DNA of 36,853 nt from NCBI GenBank assembly GCA_944383035.1, contig CALWOE010000010.1, positions 1 to 36,853 of the forward strand, in the 5' to 3' direction. Made by a program: the position numbers and the translations under genes. A model generated the notes under the pieces. That model saw nothing but the letters and a program-made list of their open reading frames with translations. It was not told where the DNA came from and made no database searches. Positions 1 to 8,065 of this stretch are shown in pieces. Position 1 is the first letter of the stretch. Each line of letters starts with the position of its first letter. Source of the DNA: an uncultured Clostridia bacterium (GTDB taxonomy: Bacteria > Bacillota > Clostridia > TANB77 > CAG-465).

Positions 1-60
1 ACTTGGTACACTGGTTCATCAGCATGGGTATATAAAATAATTGAAGATTATTTAAGTTAA
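1..60 (+). CDS. C-terminal end of a gene entering from the left; possibly a GH94-type glycoside phosphorylase
   Basis: Only the last 19 codons are in the window, ending in TAA at 58-60. They include WYTGSSAW, which resembles the WYTGSAGW motif near the C-terminus of GH94 phosphorylases and cyclic glucan synthase-like proteins. In those families the motif is normally followed by many more residues, whereas here only about a dozen remain. It may therefore be a shortened or decayed copy. The family guess rests on one short motif and is weak. That an open frame ends here, directly before a terminator hairpin, is fairly sure. Confidence 0.4.
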   Translation, partial: TWYTGSSAWVYKIIEDYLS

Positions 61-61
61 A

Positions 62-93
62 AAAAGCAGATAGAAAATTTCTATCTGTTTTTT
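62..93. terminator. Bidirectional Rho-independent terminator
   Basis: CAGATAG at 67-73 pairs with CTATCTG at 81-87, with extra A-T pairs inside. There is a T run at 88-93 on the + strand and an A run at 61-65, which is a T run for the - strand. It ends the + gene entering from the left and the - strand gene whose stop codon is at 92-94. Confidence 0.8.
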
Positions 94-871
94 AACATAC
101 TTCTAAATCTTGATATACATCAAAAAGTGGTAATGTTAAACCATTATTTTTAAACAATACAAAAAAAGAATTATTTAATTTGAATATTTTTGTAGAATAG
201 TATTTAAATTTAGAATCAACAAATATCTTTTTAAAGTTTCTATCGTAAAAACCAGTAAAAGAAGCAATAGTTTTAGCATCTATTTCATATTGATTTAGAC
301 AATAATTATCTCCATTATATAATAATTTATCTCCAATTACAATTTTATTGCTATTTAAAGTCTTTGCTCTAATAACATTTTTTTTATAAACTAAATTTTT
401 TAAAAATTCGATTGAATCAAATGTACTTTTAAGTAAAGTAGCATACCCACTAATTGGTACTAAATTTAAATTTAGATTCATAATATTTCTAAAAGAAGAT
501 ATATTTCGTTCAACATTATTTAGATATATTTTTTTTAGAATATTTTTGCTTAATATTGGATATTCTAATTTTGCTGCTTTTCTTAAAAATTGATTTGAAT
601 TTAAAACGTTCTTTTTGTTTTTACCAATAGAAATCTCTTTAAGACACAATCCATAATATTTATTATTATTATCATATTTTGCATTTAAAGCTCTATTTTG
701 ATGATCTGCTGATATATCTATTAATTCATCATCTACATTAAACATAAGTCTTCTTATTTTAAAAACAGGTGATAAATAAGAAAAAGTATTTTTAGTATCA
801 TCTTTGACACAAGTAATAAATTTACCTTCTAAATCATCTTTTTTAGATAATAAATATATAGCCGTTGCCAT
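92..871 (-). CDS. Hypothetical protein, 259 aa, unrecognised
   Basis: I do not recognise this protein. It has no obvious signal peptide, membrane helix, cysteine cluster or nucleotide-binding motif. It is Lys/Asn/Tyr/Phe-rich and probably cytoplasmic, and its second half is hydrophobic in short beta-like stretches. The start is supported by a GAAAGGAG ribosome binding site just upstream (about 878-885). The gene stands alone between a terminator and its own promoter, a textbook TTGACA-N17-TATAAT element at 958-986. Between promoter and start lies a leader of about 80 bases with a strong hairpin, so expression may be controlled after transcription starts. It is divergent from tig. The reading frame is convincing; the function is unknown. 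Confidence 0.8.
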   Translation of the reverse strand: MATAIYLLSKKDDLEGKFITCVKDDTKNTFSYLSPVFKIRRLMFNVDDELIDISADHQNRALNAKYDNNNKYYGLCLKEISIGKNKKNVLNSNQFLRKAAKLEYPILSKNILKKIYLNNVERNISSFRNIMNLNLNLVPISGYATLLKSTFDSIEFLKNLVYKKNVIRAKTLNSNKIVIGDKLLYNGDNYCLNQYEIDAKTIASFTGFYDRNFKKIFVDSKFKYYSTKIFKLNNSFFVLFKNNGLTLPLFDVYQDLEVC

Positions 872-904
872 TTAATAAAAATCTCCTTTCAATATTAATT
901 AAAA

Positions 905-946
905 GTCCTTTTAGCGCGAATTATCTTGCTTTAATACTAAAAAGAC
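905..946 (-). promoter_or_regulatory. Hairpin in the 5' leader of the 92-871 gene
   Basis: Read on the - strand, GTCTTTTTAG (937-946) pairs with CTAAAAGGAC (905-914). This gives a 10-bp stem with one G-U pair and a 22-base loop. It starts a few bases after the predicted transcription start and ends about 20 bases before the ribosome binding site. There is no T run after it, so it is not a standard terminator. It may bind a protein or stabilise the RNA. I could not match it to a known riboswitch. Confidence 0.5.
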
Positions 947-957
947 CATACTTTTAA

Positions 958-986
958 ATTATATCATTTTTAAATTTTTTTGTCAA
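958..986 (-). promoter_or_regulatory. Vegetative (sigma-A type) promoter of the 92-871 gene
   Basis: On the - strand there is an exact TTGACA (981-986), a 17-base spacer and an exact TATAAT (958-963). Transcription would start near 951, leaving a leader of about 80 bases. Confidence 0.85.
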
Positions 987-1071
987 CTAAATATCTAGTT
1001 ATATTATAAAATACAATGTTTGGTAATATTTTGTCGAAATATAGAATATATCTAAAAATTATTTAAAATAG

Positions 1072-1099
1072 TTGAAAAAATAATTATTTATGATATAAT
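1072..1099 (+). promoter_or_regulatory. Promoter of the tig-clpP-clpX operon
   Basis: TTGAAA (1072-1077), a 16-base spacer and TATAAT (1094-1099), about 47 bases before the tig start. I saw no CtsR-like direct heptad repeat or CIRCE inverted repeat near it. Confidence 0.7.
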
Positions 1100-1146
1100 A
1101 TAATAGTTATTAAACAACAAATTTATATATAAATGGAGGATTAAAA

Positions 1147-2430
1147 ATGAATGTAAAAGTAGAAAAACAAGAAAATTCAAAAGTAGTTTTAGAATTTACT
1201 ATGTCAAAAGAAGATTTTGAAAAAGAATTAACAAAAGCATTTAATCAAAATGCAAAGTATTTCAAAGTACCAGGATTTAGAAATGGTAAAGCACCTAGAA
1301 GTGTTGTAGAAAAAATGTATGGTGAAGGTGTTTTATACGAAACTGTAATTGAAAATAATGTTGATGATGAATATAGAAAAGCTATAGAAGAAAATAAATT
1401 AGAAGTTGTATCTAAACCAGAATTAGATATTAAACAAATTGGTAAAGGAAAAGATATGATATATACTGTAACTTTCTATGTAAAACCAGAAGCAAAATTA
1501 AAAGCATATAAAAATTTAGAAATTGAAAAAGTTGACAGAAAAGTAAAAAAAGCAGATGTTGAAAAAGCATTAAATGACGCAAGAGAAAAAAATGCAAGAA
1601 TAGTAACAGTAGAAGATAGAGAATTAAAAAATAATGATATATCAACTATTGATTTTGAAGGTTTTGTAGATGGCGTAGCATTTGAAGGTGGTAAAGGTGA
1701 AAACTTTGAACTTACAATTGGTAGTGGTCAATTTATACCTGGATTTGAAGAAGCTTTAATTGGTATGAAAATAGGAGATGAAAGAGATATTAATGTAACA
1801 TTCCCTGAAGACTATCATGCTGAAAATTTAGCTGGAAAAGAAGCTATGTTCAAAGTAAAATTAATTAGCATTAAAGAAAAAATATTACCAGAATTAGATG
1901 ATGAATTTGCTAAAGATGTTTCTGAATTTGAAACTTTAGAAGAATACAAAAAAGATGTTGAAAAGAAAGTAAAAGAACAAAAAGAAAATCAAGCAAAAGC
2001 AGAAGTTGAATCAAAAGCTATAGAGAAATTATTAGAAAATACTGAAGTTGAAATACCTGTTTCAATGATCGATGATGAAGTTGAAAAAATGTTACAAGAA
2101 TTTAGTGCTAATTTATCTTATCAAGGTTTAGATTTAGATACTTATTGTAAATACGTTAATACTACTGTAGATGAATTCAAAAAAACATTAAGACCAAATG
2201 CTGATAAAGACGTGAAATTACAACTTGCTTTAGAAGCAGTAGTAAAACAAGAAAATTTAGAAGTAACTGAAGAAGAAATCAAAGAAAAAGTAGAAGAACT
2301 TGCAAAACAATATGGTAGTGATAATGCAGATACATTAATGAAAAATGAAAATGTTATCAAATATATGAAAGAAAAATTATTACAAGATAAAGCTTTAGCA
2401 GTAGTTACTGAAAGTGTTGTTGAAAAATAA
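1147..2430 (+). CDS. tig: Trigger factor, ribosome-associated chaperone and peptidyl-prolyl isomerase
   Basis: Trigger factor binds the ribosome at the exit tunnel and folds nascent chains in the cytoplasm. The 427-aa length is normal for the family. The N-terminal ribosome-docking signature GFRNGKAPR lies at residues 43-51. An FKBP-type domain spans about 155-245 (DFEGFVDG, then GSGQFIPGFEEALIGM). A charged, helical SurA-like C-terminal domain covers the rest. GGAGG at 1135-1139 sits seven bases before the ATG. It is the first gene of a tig-clpP-clpX operon, a common Firmicutes order. Very confident. Confidence 0.98.
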   Translation: MNVKVEKQENSKVVLEFTMSKEDFEKELTKAFNQNAKYFKVPGFRNGKAPRSVVEKMYGEGVLYETVIENNVDDEYRKAIEENKLEVVSKPELDIKQIGKGKDMIYTVTFYVKPEAKLKAYKNLEIEKVDRKVKKADVEKALNDAREKNARIVTVEDRELKNNDISTIDFEGFVDGVAFEGGKGENFELTIGSGQFIPGFEEALIGMKIGDERDINVTFPEDYHAENLAGKEAMFKVKLISIKEKILPELDDEFAKDVSEFETLEEYKKDVEKKVKEQKENQAKAEVESKAIEKLLENTEVEIPVSMIDDEVEKMLQEFSANLSYQGLDLDTYCKYVNTTVDEFKKTLRPNADKDVKLQLALEAVVKQENLEVTEEEIKEKVEELAKQYGSDNADTLMKNENVIKYMKEKLLQDKALAVVTESVVEK

Positions 2431-2466
2431 TTTTAAATATTAAATGAATAATAAGGAGGTTATTAT

Positions 2467-3084
2467 ATGTTTAAAAATAGTTTAGTACCAATGGTTATAG
2501 AACAAACTAGTAAAGGTGAAAGGTCTTATGATATTTATTCAAGATTATTAAAAGAAAGAATAATATTCTTATCTGATGAAGTAAATGATGTAACAGCATC
2601 TTTAGTTATAGCTCAACTTTTATTTTTAGATGCTGAGGATCCTGGAAAAGATATTTATTTATATATAAATAGCCCTGGTGGAAGTGTTACAGCTGGTATG
2701 GGTATTTATGATACAATGCAATATATTAAATCAGATGTATCAACAATTTGTGTTGGTATGGCTGCTAGTATGGGAGCATTTTTACTTGCTGCCGGTGCGA
2801 AAGGAAAAAGATATGCGCTTCCAAATGCAACAATAATGATACATCAACCAATGGGTGGAGTTCCTGCAGGAACTCAAGCTTCTGATATGAAAATTCATAG
2901 TGATTTCTTACTTAAAACTAAAGAAAAATTAAATAGGATTTTAAGTGAAAGAACTGGAAAATCATATGAACAAGTAGAAAAGGATACTGATAGAGATAAT
3001 TTCTTATCGTCAGAAGATGCAAAAGAATATGGCTTAATTGATGATATAATGTATAATATCGATGATGTAACTAAGGAGAAATAA
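2467..3084 (+). CDS. clpP: ATP-dependent Clp protease, proteolytic subunit
   Basis: ClpP forms the barrel-shaped serine protease that degrades proteins unfolded by ClpX or ClpC. The 205-aa length is typical. The catalytic triad is visible: Ser101 in GMAASMGAF, His126 in MIHQPMGG and Asp175 in EKDTDRDNF. An AAGGAGG ribosome binding site precedes the ATG. It lies 36 bases after tig and three bases before clpX, so the three genes are almost certainly co-transcribed. Nothing unusual is seen. Confidence 0.98.
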   Translation: MFKNSLVPMVIEQTSKGERSYDIYSRLLKERIIFLSDEVNDVTASLVIAQLLFLDAEDPGKDIYLYINSPGGSVTAGMGIYDTMQYIKSDVSTICVGMAASMGAFLLAAGAKGKRYALPNATIMIHQPMGGVPAGTQASDMKIHSDFLLKTKEKLNRILSERTGKSYEQVEKDTDRDNFLSSEDAKEYGLIDDIMYNIDDVTKEK

Positions 3085-3087
3085 TAA

Positions 3088-4386
3088 ATGGGAAAAAAAA
3101 CAAGAAGAAATAATGATTTAGATGATGGAATGCTTTTTTGTTCATTTTGTGGTAGGCTAAAACATGAAGTAAACAAATTAATAGAAGGTCCAGATGGAAT
3201 ATTAATTTGTGATGAATGTGTTGAAATGTGCCATAAAATAATTACAGATGATGAAATAGATTATGTTTCTGATGATATAACTGGACAAAAAGACTTAATT
3301 ACATCAAATGGTTTACCTACACCACAAAATATAAAAAAAGTTTTAGATGAATATGTAATTGGACAAAATGATGCAAAAAAAGTTTTATCAGTAGCTGTAT
3401 ATAATCATTATAAAAGAATAAGAAATTTAGATAAAATTGATGATGTTGAATTACAAAAATCAAATATCTTACTTCTTGGACCTACTGGATGTGGAAAAAC
3501 TTATCTTGCACAAACTCTTGCTAAAATATTACATGTGCCATTTGCAATAGCAGATGCTACAACACTTACAGAAGCAGGATATGTTGGTGAAGATGTAGAA
3601 AATATATTACTTAGACTTATTCAAGCTGCAGATTATGATGTACAAAAAGCAGAACGTGGAATAATATATATTGATGAATTAGATAAAATTTCTAGAAAGT
3701 CAGAAAATCCATCAATAACTCGTGATGTTAGTGGAGAAGGAGTACAACAAGCACTTTTAAAAATAATTGAAGGTACAGTTGCAAATGTTCCTCCACAAGG
3801 TGGTAGAAAACATCCACAACAAGAATTTATTAAAATTGATACTTCTAATATTCTATTTATATGTGGTGGTGCTTTTGAAGGGTTAGAAAAAATAATCCAA
3901 AGCAGACTTGAAACAAAAACTATGGGATTTGGTGCACATATAGAAGAAAAATCTAAAATAGATATTGGTAAAATATTTAAACAAGTACAACCACATGATA
4001 TTGTAAAATATGGATTAATTCCAGAACTTGTAGGCCGTTTACCTATAATTACAAGTGTAGATAATTTAGATGAAGAAGCTTTAATAGATATATTAACAAA
4101 ATCAAAAAATGCTTTATTAAAACAATATACTAAATTATTTAAAATGGATAATGTAGAACTTGAAGTAACAAAGGATGCTTTAAAACTTATTGCTAGAAAA
4201 GCAATAGAAAGAAAAACTGGAGCAAGAGGTCTAAGATCTATTTTAGAAGATATAATGATGGATGCTATGTATGAAGTACCATCTGATAAAAATATAGAAA
4301 AATGTATAATAACAGAAGATGTCGTAAATAAAAAAGAAAAACCAATTTACGAATATAAAAGAGTAAAAGAAAAACTTGCAAACTAA
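3088..4386 (+). CDS. clpX: ATP-dependent Clp protease, ATP-binding subunit
   Basis: ClpX is the AAA+ unfoldase that feeds substrates to ClpP. The 432 aa show the full domain order. An N-terminal zinc-binding domain has Cys18, Cys21, Cys41 and Cys44. Walker A is GPTGCGKT (131-138) and Walker B is IIYIDELDK (192-200). The pore loop is GYVGED (164-169) and the RKH loop lies near 240-242. The MGF tripeptide at about 279-281 is in the position of the IGF loop that docks on ClpP. The sensor-2 region GARGLR is near the C-terminus. It starts three bases after the clpP stop, with an AAGGAG site inside the clpP end. Its stop codon lies within the terminator hairpin. Confidence 0.98.
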   Translation: MGKKTRRNNDLDDGMLFCSFCGRLKHEVNKLIEGPDGILICDECVEMCHKIITDDEIDYVSDDITGQKDLITSNGLPTPQNIKKVLDEYVIGQNDAKKVLSVAVYNHYKRIRNLDKIDDVELQKSNILLLGPTGCGKTYLAQTLAKILHVPFAIADATTLTEAGYVGEDVENILLRLIQAADYDVQKAERGIIYIDELDKISRKSENPSITRDVSGEGVQQALLKIIEGTVANVPPQGGRKHPQQEFIKIDTSNILFICGGAFEGLEKIIQSRLETKTMGFGAHIEEKSKIDIGKIFKQVQPHDIVKYGLIPELVGRLPIITSVDNLDEEALIDILTKSKNALLKQYTKLFKMDNVELEVTKDALKLIARKAIERKTGARGLRSILEDIMMDAMYEVPSDKNIEKCIITEDVVNKKEKPIYEYKRVKEKLAN

Positions 4387-4404
4387 TTGCAAGTTTTATT
4401 TTTT
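4371..4404. terminator. Terminator at the end of clpX, shared with the convergent gene
   Basis: AAAACTTGCAA (4371-4381) pairs with TTGCAAGTTTT (4387-4397) around a 5-base loop that holds the clpX stop codon. A T-rich run follows on the + strand. The left arm is A-rich, so it may also serve the convergent - strand gene, whose stop codon overlaps that of clpX. Confidence 0.8.
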
Positions 4405-5663
4405 GCTAACAATTCAACATCAATATTAAAAATTTCTGCTATAGATGCTAATTTTTCATTGTATGTTACTACTTTTACTTTATTATTAGTAGTATCAATT
4501 AATTGTAGACTTTTATTGATAATTAAAGTATTTAGCACTAACACTTTACTATATGAGTTATCAAAGTCAACATCTTTATGCTTTAGTAAAATATTTAATA
4601 TCTCAAAAAAAGTTTGAGAATCAAATAAATTTAGTATTGGTAATGCGATTACAAAATTCCAAGATTTATATGAAGAATTTAATAAAGTATTTAACTTTTC
4701 TTTATCTGATAGAACTGTATAATCAATTAATACAAAGTCTGGTGACTTACATATTTTCTGAGTTTCAAGTACTAAATTTAAATCATTAGTAGCAAATACA
4801 TTATTAATAGATAAAGCATTTAGTGCTAATTGCTTTTTATAAGTCATAAAATATATATATTTATATTCTTGTTTAAATTTATTTATTAGTACTAAGAAAT
4901 CATCCATAAATTCATTTTCTTCATTATAAGACTTTGATTTCATTTTTTTATCTTTAAATGGAGAAATATAATGTTTGATTTCTAAATTTGGTAAATTTAA
5001 TTTAATTAATTCGTTAATGATTTCGTAATCTAGCAAATATAAATCAGAATATAAAATATAAAAATTAATATCTTGATTTTCTTTAATAAACTTAGTAACT
5101 TCTGTAATATTAGTATTCTTAAGAAAAGAAGATTCAAAAAAAACTAATTTTTCCTTTTTAATTGATTTAGTATTTTCTACAGTTTCTATAAAATGATTAA
5201 TTGAGGAAGTAGAAGAAAATTTGAATATCTGATATTCATTTAAAATTTTTTCAAATAAAGTATCTTTGAATTTTTCATCATTTTCATCAAGGTTTGAAAA
5301 TATATTAGCATCGACAAAATTTTTTTTAACTAAATTGTCTAAATATCTATCAAATTCAGCTCTACTTCTAAAATTAATATTTGCAAGAATCTCAAAACTA
5401 CTCATTTTTTTTAATTTTACATTGTTTATGATTTCCGAATCTGTTGAATGAATAAGTTTAGTTCCTAATTTGCAAATATTATAAATTTCTTTTGCTTTTT
5501 CTTCTGCGTAACCAAGCCTAATAATCTTATTTTTAACTAAATGTTTTGATCTACTTCCAACCAAGCAGATTAATTCAGCTAAATTAAGTTTTCTATACTT
5601 AATTAAATACTCAAAAAAATTTGGATCTGAAATGTACCTAGTAAATTTGTTTCTAACTATCAT
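4383..5663 (-). CDS. Hypothetical protein, 426 aa, with two PIN-like patterns
   Basis: I do not recognise the family. The protein is soluble and Lys/Asn-rich. Two stretches follow the strand pattern of PIN domains. One runs from about residue 170 (LVFFESSFL, later [13 protein letters not shown]). The other runs from about 305 to the end ([20 protein letters not shown], later [13 protein letters not shown]). In PIN nucleases the late motif is usually T-x-D-x-x-L. Here the Asp is replaced in both copies, so nuclease activity is doubtful. The N-terminal third is helical with no motif I know. A GGAGG site precedes the ATG. The stop codon overlaps the clpX stop, and the upstream neighbour is divergent. 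The ORF is real; the PIN reading is inference. Confidence 0.75.
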   Translation of the reverse strand: MIVRNKFTRYISDPNFFEYLIKYRKLNLAELICLVGSRSKHLVKNKIIRLGYAEEKAKEIYNICKLGTKLIHSTDSEIINNVKLKKMSSFEILANINFRSRAEFDRYLDNLVKKNFVDANIFSNLDENDEKFKDTLFEKILNEYQIFKFSSTSSINHFIETVENTKSIKKEKLVFFESSFLKNTNITEVTKFIKENQDINFYILYSDLYLLDYEIINELIKLNLPNLEIKHYISPFKDKKMKSKSYNEENEFMDDFLVLINKFKQEYKYIYFMTYKKQLALNALSINNVFATNDLNLVLETQKICKSPDFVLIDYTVLSDKEKLNTLLNSSYKSWNFVIALPILNLFDSQTFFEILNILLKHKDVDFDNSYSKVLVLNTLIINKSLQLIDTTNNKVKVVTYNEKLASIAEIFNIDVELLAKNKTCN

Positions 5664-5837
5664 AATTTGACCTCCTATGTTGTAAAAATTTACTATAATT
5701 GATATATTATACTATTTAAAATTTTAAATAATTAGTATTTGTCTAAAATCTTAAAACAAATATAATATAACAATCTTTATAATTATAACATATATTAATA
5801 TATAAATCAATATTTAGATATTAATTTACATAAATAT

Positions 5838-5865
5838 TTGACAAATAAACATTTTATGCTATAAT
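5838..5865 (+). promoter_or_regulatory. Promoter of the YigZ-family gene
   Basis: TTGACA (5838-5843), a 16-base spacer and TATAAT (5860-5865). The -10 box ends only 15 bases before the ATG at 5881, so the leader would be about 8-9 bases and hold at most a weak GGTG ribosome binding site. Confidence 0.8.
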
Positions 5866-5880
5866 TTTATTGGTGAATTT

Positions 5881-6498
5881 ATGAAAAATTATATTCTTAT
5901 TAATAAAGAAAATTATAAAAGTAAATATGGTGAAATATCAAGTAGTATAGTAGAAGAAAAAAAATCTAAATTTATATCATATATATTTAATATATCAGAT
6001 GATAAACAAGCTTTAGAATATATAGATATTGTAAAAAAAGAAAATAAAGATGCTCGTCATGTTGTATATATTTATTCTTATTTAAACAATAATGTATTAA
6101 ATATAAAATTTTCAGATGATGGGGAGCCAAAAGGAACAGGTACAAAGGCTATATATGAACTTTTAACAAAAGAAGGTATAACTAATATATTAATTGTAAT
6201 TGTTCGTTATTTTGGCGGTATTTTGCTTGGAGCAGGACTACTTTCAAGAACATATCTAAACAGTGCAAGAGAATCGATATTACTTTGTGATAAAAAAGAA
6301 ATTTTTAAGTTTGTAGAGAAGGAATATACTTTTAAATATCATATGTTAGATAAAATAAAAAATATAATTAATAAAAATTTTAAAGATGATATTATAATTT
6401 TAGATATAAACTATACTGATATAATAAGTATTAATTTAAAAATTAAAAGTGATAAAGTAACAGAATTTGAAGAATTAATAAAAGAATTTAAATTATAA
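5881..6498 (+). CDS. yigZ: YigZ/IMPACT family protein (UPF0029)
   Basis: The family has an N-terminal IMPACT-type domain and a C-terminal EF-G-like ferredoxin domain, is cytoplasmic, and is thought to contact RNA or translation factors. Its exact role in bacteria is unsettled. The 205-aa length fits. Signature stretches are visible: KSKFISY near residues 30-36, ARHVVY near 59, SDDGEPKGTGT (about 79-89) and IVIVRYFGGILLGAGLLSR (about 104-122). The C-terminal third is divergent and Lys/Ile-rich, as usual. The gene has its own strong promoter and an extremely short leader. It precedes the SOS-type yneA gene but has a separate promoter. Confidence 0.93.
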   Translation: MKNYILINKENYKSKYGEISSSIVEEKKSKFISYIFNISDDKQALEYIDIVKKENKDARHVVYIYSYLNNNVLNIKFSDDGEPKGTGTKAIYELLTKEGITNILIVIVRYFGGILLGAGLLSRTYLNSARESILLCDKKEIFKFVEKEYTFKYHMLDKIKNIINKNFKDDIIILDINYTDIISINLKIKSDKVTEFEELIKEFKL

Positions 6499-6536
6499 AA
6501 AAAGAACGTTTATTTGTTTTTTTTGTATAAAAAATC

Positions 6537-6565
6537 TTGACAAACATCTGTTTACAATGTATAAT
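6537..6565 (+). promoter_or_regulatory. Promoter of the YneA-like gene, overlapped by LexA-type sites
   Basis: An exact TTGACA (6537-6542), a 17-base spacer and an exact TATAAT (6560-6565). A LexA-like site starts in the last base of the -35 box and another lies just downstream of the start point, an arrangement suited to tight repression. Confidence 0.85.
6542..6553 (+). promoter_or_regulatory. Putative LexA (SOS) box 1
   Basis: AAAC-ATCT-GTTT fits the Gram-positive LexA pattern GAAC-N4-GTTY except for the first base. It sits in the promoter spacer of the YneA-like gene, where a bound repressor would block RNA polymerase. Confidence 0.55.
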
Positions 6566-6579
6566 ATATACAGATAAAA

Positions 6580-6591
6580 GAACGGATGTTT
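6580..6591 (+). promoter_or_regulatory. Putative LexA (SOS) box 2
   Basis: GAAC-GGAT-GTTT matches the Gram-positive LexA pattern GAAC-N4-GTTY. It lies between the -10 box and the ribosome binding site (AGAGGTGG, 6592-6599). Two sites flanking one promoter make SOS control more credible than either alone. Confidence 0.65.
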
Positions 6592-6605
6592 AGAGGTGGT
6601 TATAT

Positions 6606-6884
6606 ATGAAAAAGTCAAATAGATTTATAAAGAATTTAGTTTTTATTTTTGGAATTTTAACAATTTTTAGTTTTTTTACAACATTTCAATATGGAAAAGA
6701 AGAAATAAAAACTAAAGATATTGTAATAAAAAATAATGATACTATATGGAATATAGCAAGTGATATATGTGATGAAAATGATTCATTAAATATACAAAAT
6801 GTAGTTATTCAAATCAAACAAATTAATAATATGACTACAAGTGATTTATACATAGGACAACAATTAAAAATTCCAATATATTAA
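6606..6884 (+). CDS. yneA: YneA-like SOS cell-division suppressor with one membrane helix and a LysM domain
   Basis: The 92-aa protein has a short basic N-terminus, a membrane segment at about residues 9-28 and a C-terminal LysM domain at about 40-91. Typical LysM pattern is seen in NNDTIWNIAS and in GQQLKIP at the end. Size and layout match YneA of Bacillus subtilis, which is made during DNA damage, stays at the membrane and delays septation until it is cleaved. LexA-type boxes overlap the promoter, which supports that role. A convergent tyrosine recombinase follows beyond a shared terminator. I infer the YneA function from architecture plus regulation; sequence identity with known YneA may be low. 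Confidence 0.8.
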   Translation: MKKSNRFIKNLVFIFGILTIFSFFTTFQYGKEEIKTKDIVIKNNDTIWNIASDICDENDSLNIQNVVIQIKQINNMTTSDLYIGQQLKIPIY

Positions 6885-6890
6885 ACACAT

Positions 6891-6924
6891 AAAAATACCT
6901 GAAAATAAATTCAGGTATTTTTTA
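6891..6924. terminator. Bidirectional terminator between the YneA-like gene and the recombinase
   Basis: AAAAATACCTGAA (6891-6903) pairs with TTCAGGTATTTTT (6910-6922) around a 6-base loop, with T or A runs on both sides. Confidence 0.88.
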
Positions 6925-7881
6925 CATATTATTTAAAGGATTTTTTTCTAAAGCATCTTTTACTTGTTCGTTGTCAACATGAGTATATATTTCAGTCGTA
7001 GATATACTTTCATGACCTAAAACTTGTTGTAGGGCTCTAATATCTACATTACCATATTTATGCATAAGTGTTGCTGCAGTATGTCTTAATTTGTGTGGTG
7101 AATATTTTTTTGGATCAAGACCAGCTAGAATAATATATTTTTTTACCATAACTTCAACAGTTCGTCTACCAATACGAGTTCCACGTTTGGATATAAATAG
7201 AGCATCTCGATCTTTCAAATTATCTTTTGGACGTACTTTTATATATTCTTTTATAGCTTTTTGACATGATTCATTAAGATAAATAGAACGTTCTTTATCG
7301 CCTTTACCTACTACAGTTAATATATTATCACGTATATGATACATATTTATATTAACAAGTTCAGATAGTCTAAGTCCACAGTTTAAAAAAAGTGTTAATA
7401 TACATAAATCCCTTTTTTCAAATTCACCTGAAACAGAGTGGAGCAAAGATAAGCTTTCATTTAGATTTAAATATTTTGGTAAACGTTTTGGTAATTTTGG
7501 CGTTTCTAATTCTACAGCAGGATTTTTATCTAAAAGTTTAGCTTTATGAGTCATATAATTAAAAAAAGACTTTATTGCTGCGACTTTACGAGCACGAGTT
7601 GTTGGTTTATCTAAATTTTTTGATAAATAACTTAAATAATTATGAAGATCATCTAATTCAATAGATTTAAAAAAATCCAAGTCTAAATTTCTAATATCAG
7701 TTTCTTCAATTAATTTTTTGGAAATTTTAGAATCTTTAGTACCAGATTTTATTAAATAAAGATATTTAAAAGTATTTCTTAAATCGTAATAATATTCTTT
7801 TAAAGTTGAATTTGATCTATTTTTAATACCAGACATATATTCTAAGAATTTTTCAATATAACTTGGTATATCATCATACAT
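6922..7881 (-). CDS. Tyrosine recombinase, XerC/XerD family
   Basis: This family cuts and rejoins DNA through a tyrosine, classically to resolve chromosome dimers at dif. The 319 aa have an N-terminal SAM-like core-binding domain (about 5-115) and a catalytic domain. The full active site is visible: Arg171 in GLRLSEL, a Lys in GKGDKER (about 193-196), His263 and Arg266 in HKLRHT, His290 in LGHESI and Tyr299 in EIYTHVD. Length and motifs fit housekeeping XerC/D better than a phage integrase, and no att site or mobile-element genes adjoin it. It has its own promoter (7929-7957) and an AGGAGG site. Which Xer it is cannot be decided here. Confidence 0.93.
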   Translation of the reverse strand: MYDDIPSYIEKFLEYMSGIKNRSNSTLKEYYYDLRNTFKYLYLIKSGTKDSKISKKLIEETDIRNLDLDFFKSIELDDLHNYLSYLSKNLDKPTTRARKVAAIKSFFNYMTHKAKLLDKNPAVELETPKLPKRLPKYLNLNESLSLLHSVSGEFEKRDLCILTLFLNCGLRLSELVNINMYHIRDNILTVVGKGDKERSIYLNESCQKAIKEYIKVRPKDNLKDRDALFISKRGTRIGRRTVEVMVKKYIILAGLDPKKYSPHKLRHTAATLMHKYGNVDIRALQQVLGHESISTTEIYTHVDNEQVKDALEKNPLNNM

Positions 7882-7928
7882 ATATATAACCTCCTATATG
7901 TAATATATAAAAACATATAACTATAGCA

Positions 7929-7957
7929 ATAGTATCATATACATATAAATAAGTCAA
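7929..7957 (-). promoter_or_regulatory. Promoter of the tyrosine recombinase
   Basis: On the - strand: TTGACT (7952-7957), 17-base spacer, TACTAT (7929-7934), about 48 bases before the start codon. Confidence 0.7.
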
Positions 7958-7966
7958 TAATAAGTA

Positions 7967-7995
7967 TTTCAATTAAAAATAATTTTTGATATAAT
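7967..7995 (+). promoter_or_regulatory. Promoter of the response regulator gene
   Basis: TTTCAA (7967-7972), 17-base spacer and an exact TATAAT (7990-7995). The -35 box is weak, as is common for activated or autoregulated promoters. Confidence 0.6.
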
Positions 7996-8065
7996 AATAT
8001 TAATTAATTTTATTATTTTTCATATTTAGTTCATAAAAGTTTGATAATATAAAAAAGGTGATTAT

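Noticed and set aside
6513-6520. Third LexA box upstream of the yneA promoter (GAACGTTT)
   Set aside because: The half-sites are not separated by the required four bases, so it does not fit the pattern.
6922-7881. Phage or genomic-island integrase
   Set aside because: Length and motifs fit chromosomal XerC/D, and there is no adjacent tRNA, att repeat, excisionase or phage gene.
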